Shown here: positions 17,563 through 17,676 of the stretch, piece by piece
Layout of the letters: each line of letters starts with the position of its first letter
Numbering within the stretch: the stretch's first letter is position 1
Source: Truepera sp.
GTDB lineage: Bacteria > Deinococcota > Deinococci > Deinococcales > Trueperaceae
Length of the DNA stretch: 17,676 bases
Assembly (NCBI GenBank): GCA_018333775.1
Contig: JAGXSO010000102.1
Coordinates: 1-17,676, forward strand
Direction of reading: 5' to 3'
The notes under the pieces: model-generated
The model's database searches: none
Told to the model about the DNA's origin: nothing
The model's input: the letters and a program-made list of their open reading frames with translations, nothing else
Program-made: the position numbers and the translations under genes

Positions 17563-17619
17563 TGGTACGAGCGCCCCCAAAGGGCTACCTCCGCACCTAC
17601 ACCCAACCAGGGAGCCGTT

Positions 17620-17676
17620 ATGAGAGAACTCCTCAGCCTCGAGCCCGGTATGGTCAGTTGGCACGACTACCCGGAG
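17620..17676 (+). CDS. Probable medium-chain zinc dehydrogenase, 5' end only
   Basis: Nineteen codons, MRELLSLEPGMVSWHDYPE, are visible before the window ends. The pattern of a short strand, PG, a second strand and a DYPEP-like turn is how many zinc-binding medium-chain dehydrogenases (sorbitol, galactitol or threonine dehydrogenase type) begin. GGAG five bases before the ATG is a good ribosome binding site. Regulation by a LacI-family site upstream fits a sugar or polyol catabolic gene. The assignment rests on a very short fragment. Confidence 0.45.
   Translation, partial: MRELLSLEPGMVSWHDYPE

Overview
The window reads as ordinary bacterial chromosome from a GC-rich organism, most likely a member of the Deinococcota (possibly Trueperaceae). 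This placement is inferred from protein resemblance and from several promoters whose -10 hexamer lies 6-7 bases before the start codon, an arrangement that gives leaderless mRNAs and is common in that phylum. No rRNA, tRNA, CRISPR array, insertion sequence or prophage was seen.

Layout. Bases 1-5400 read mostly on the minus strand: the 5' end of a GYD-domain gene (1-77), a two-gene unit of a class II aldolase-like protein and a zinc-dependent dehydrogenase (348-2594), an OsmC-family protein (3617-4060) and a sugar or glycerol-phosphate type ABC solute-binding protein (4195-5400). Between the aldolase and osmC lies a worn patch on the plus strand (about 2744-3620). It holds a small unknown ORF, a broken alpha/beta-hydrolase start with a 14-bp tandem duplication, and a minimal nucleotidyltransferase (MNT) whose HEPN partner appears to be lost.

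From 5491 onward everything reads on the plus strand. The order is gatB; a class IV aminotransferase; a tightly packed GNAT acetyltransferase / SAM methyltransferase / class I aminotransferase unit; guaB (IMP dehydrogenase), preceded by a 12-codon leaderless leader ORF overlapping its start; ndk; a second class I aminotransferase; a repeat-rich spacer (13337-13610); an aldo/keto reductase followed by tryptophanase and a CheY-like response regulator; a 60-residue unknown protein; mscL; and the 5' end of a probable medium-chain dehydrogenase behind a consensus promoter with a LacI-family operator.

Functionally this is mostly housekeeping: tRNA-dependent amidation (gatB), purine nucleotide supply (guaB, ndk), amino-acid transamination and breakdown (three PLP aminotransferases, tnaA), and osmotic safety (mscL). 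I did not find a clearly new multi-gene system. The points most worth a second look are the guaB leaderless leader peptide, the shared leaderless promoter layout, the inverted repeat on the aldolase promoter, the novel N-terminal domain of the aldolase, and the orphan MNT next to gene debris.
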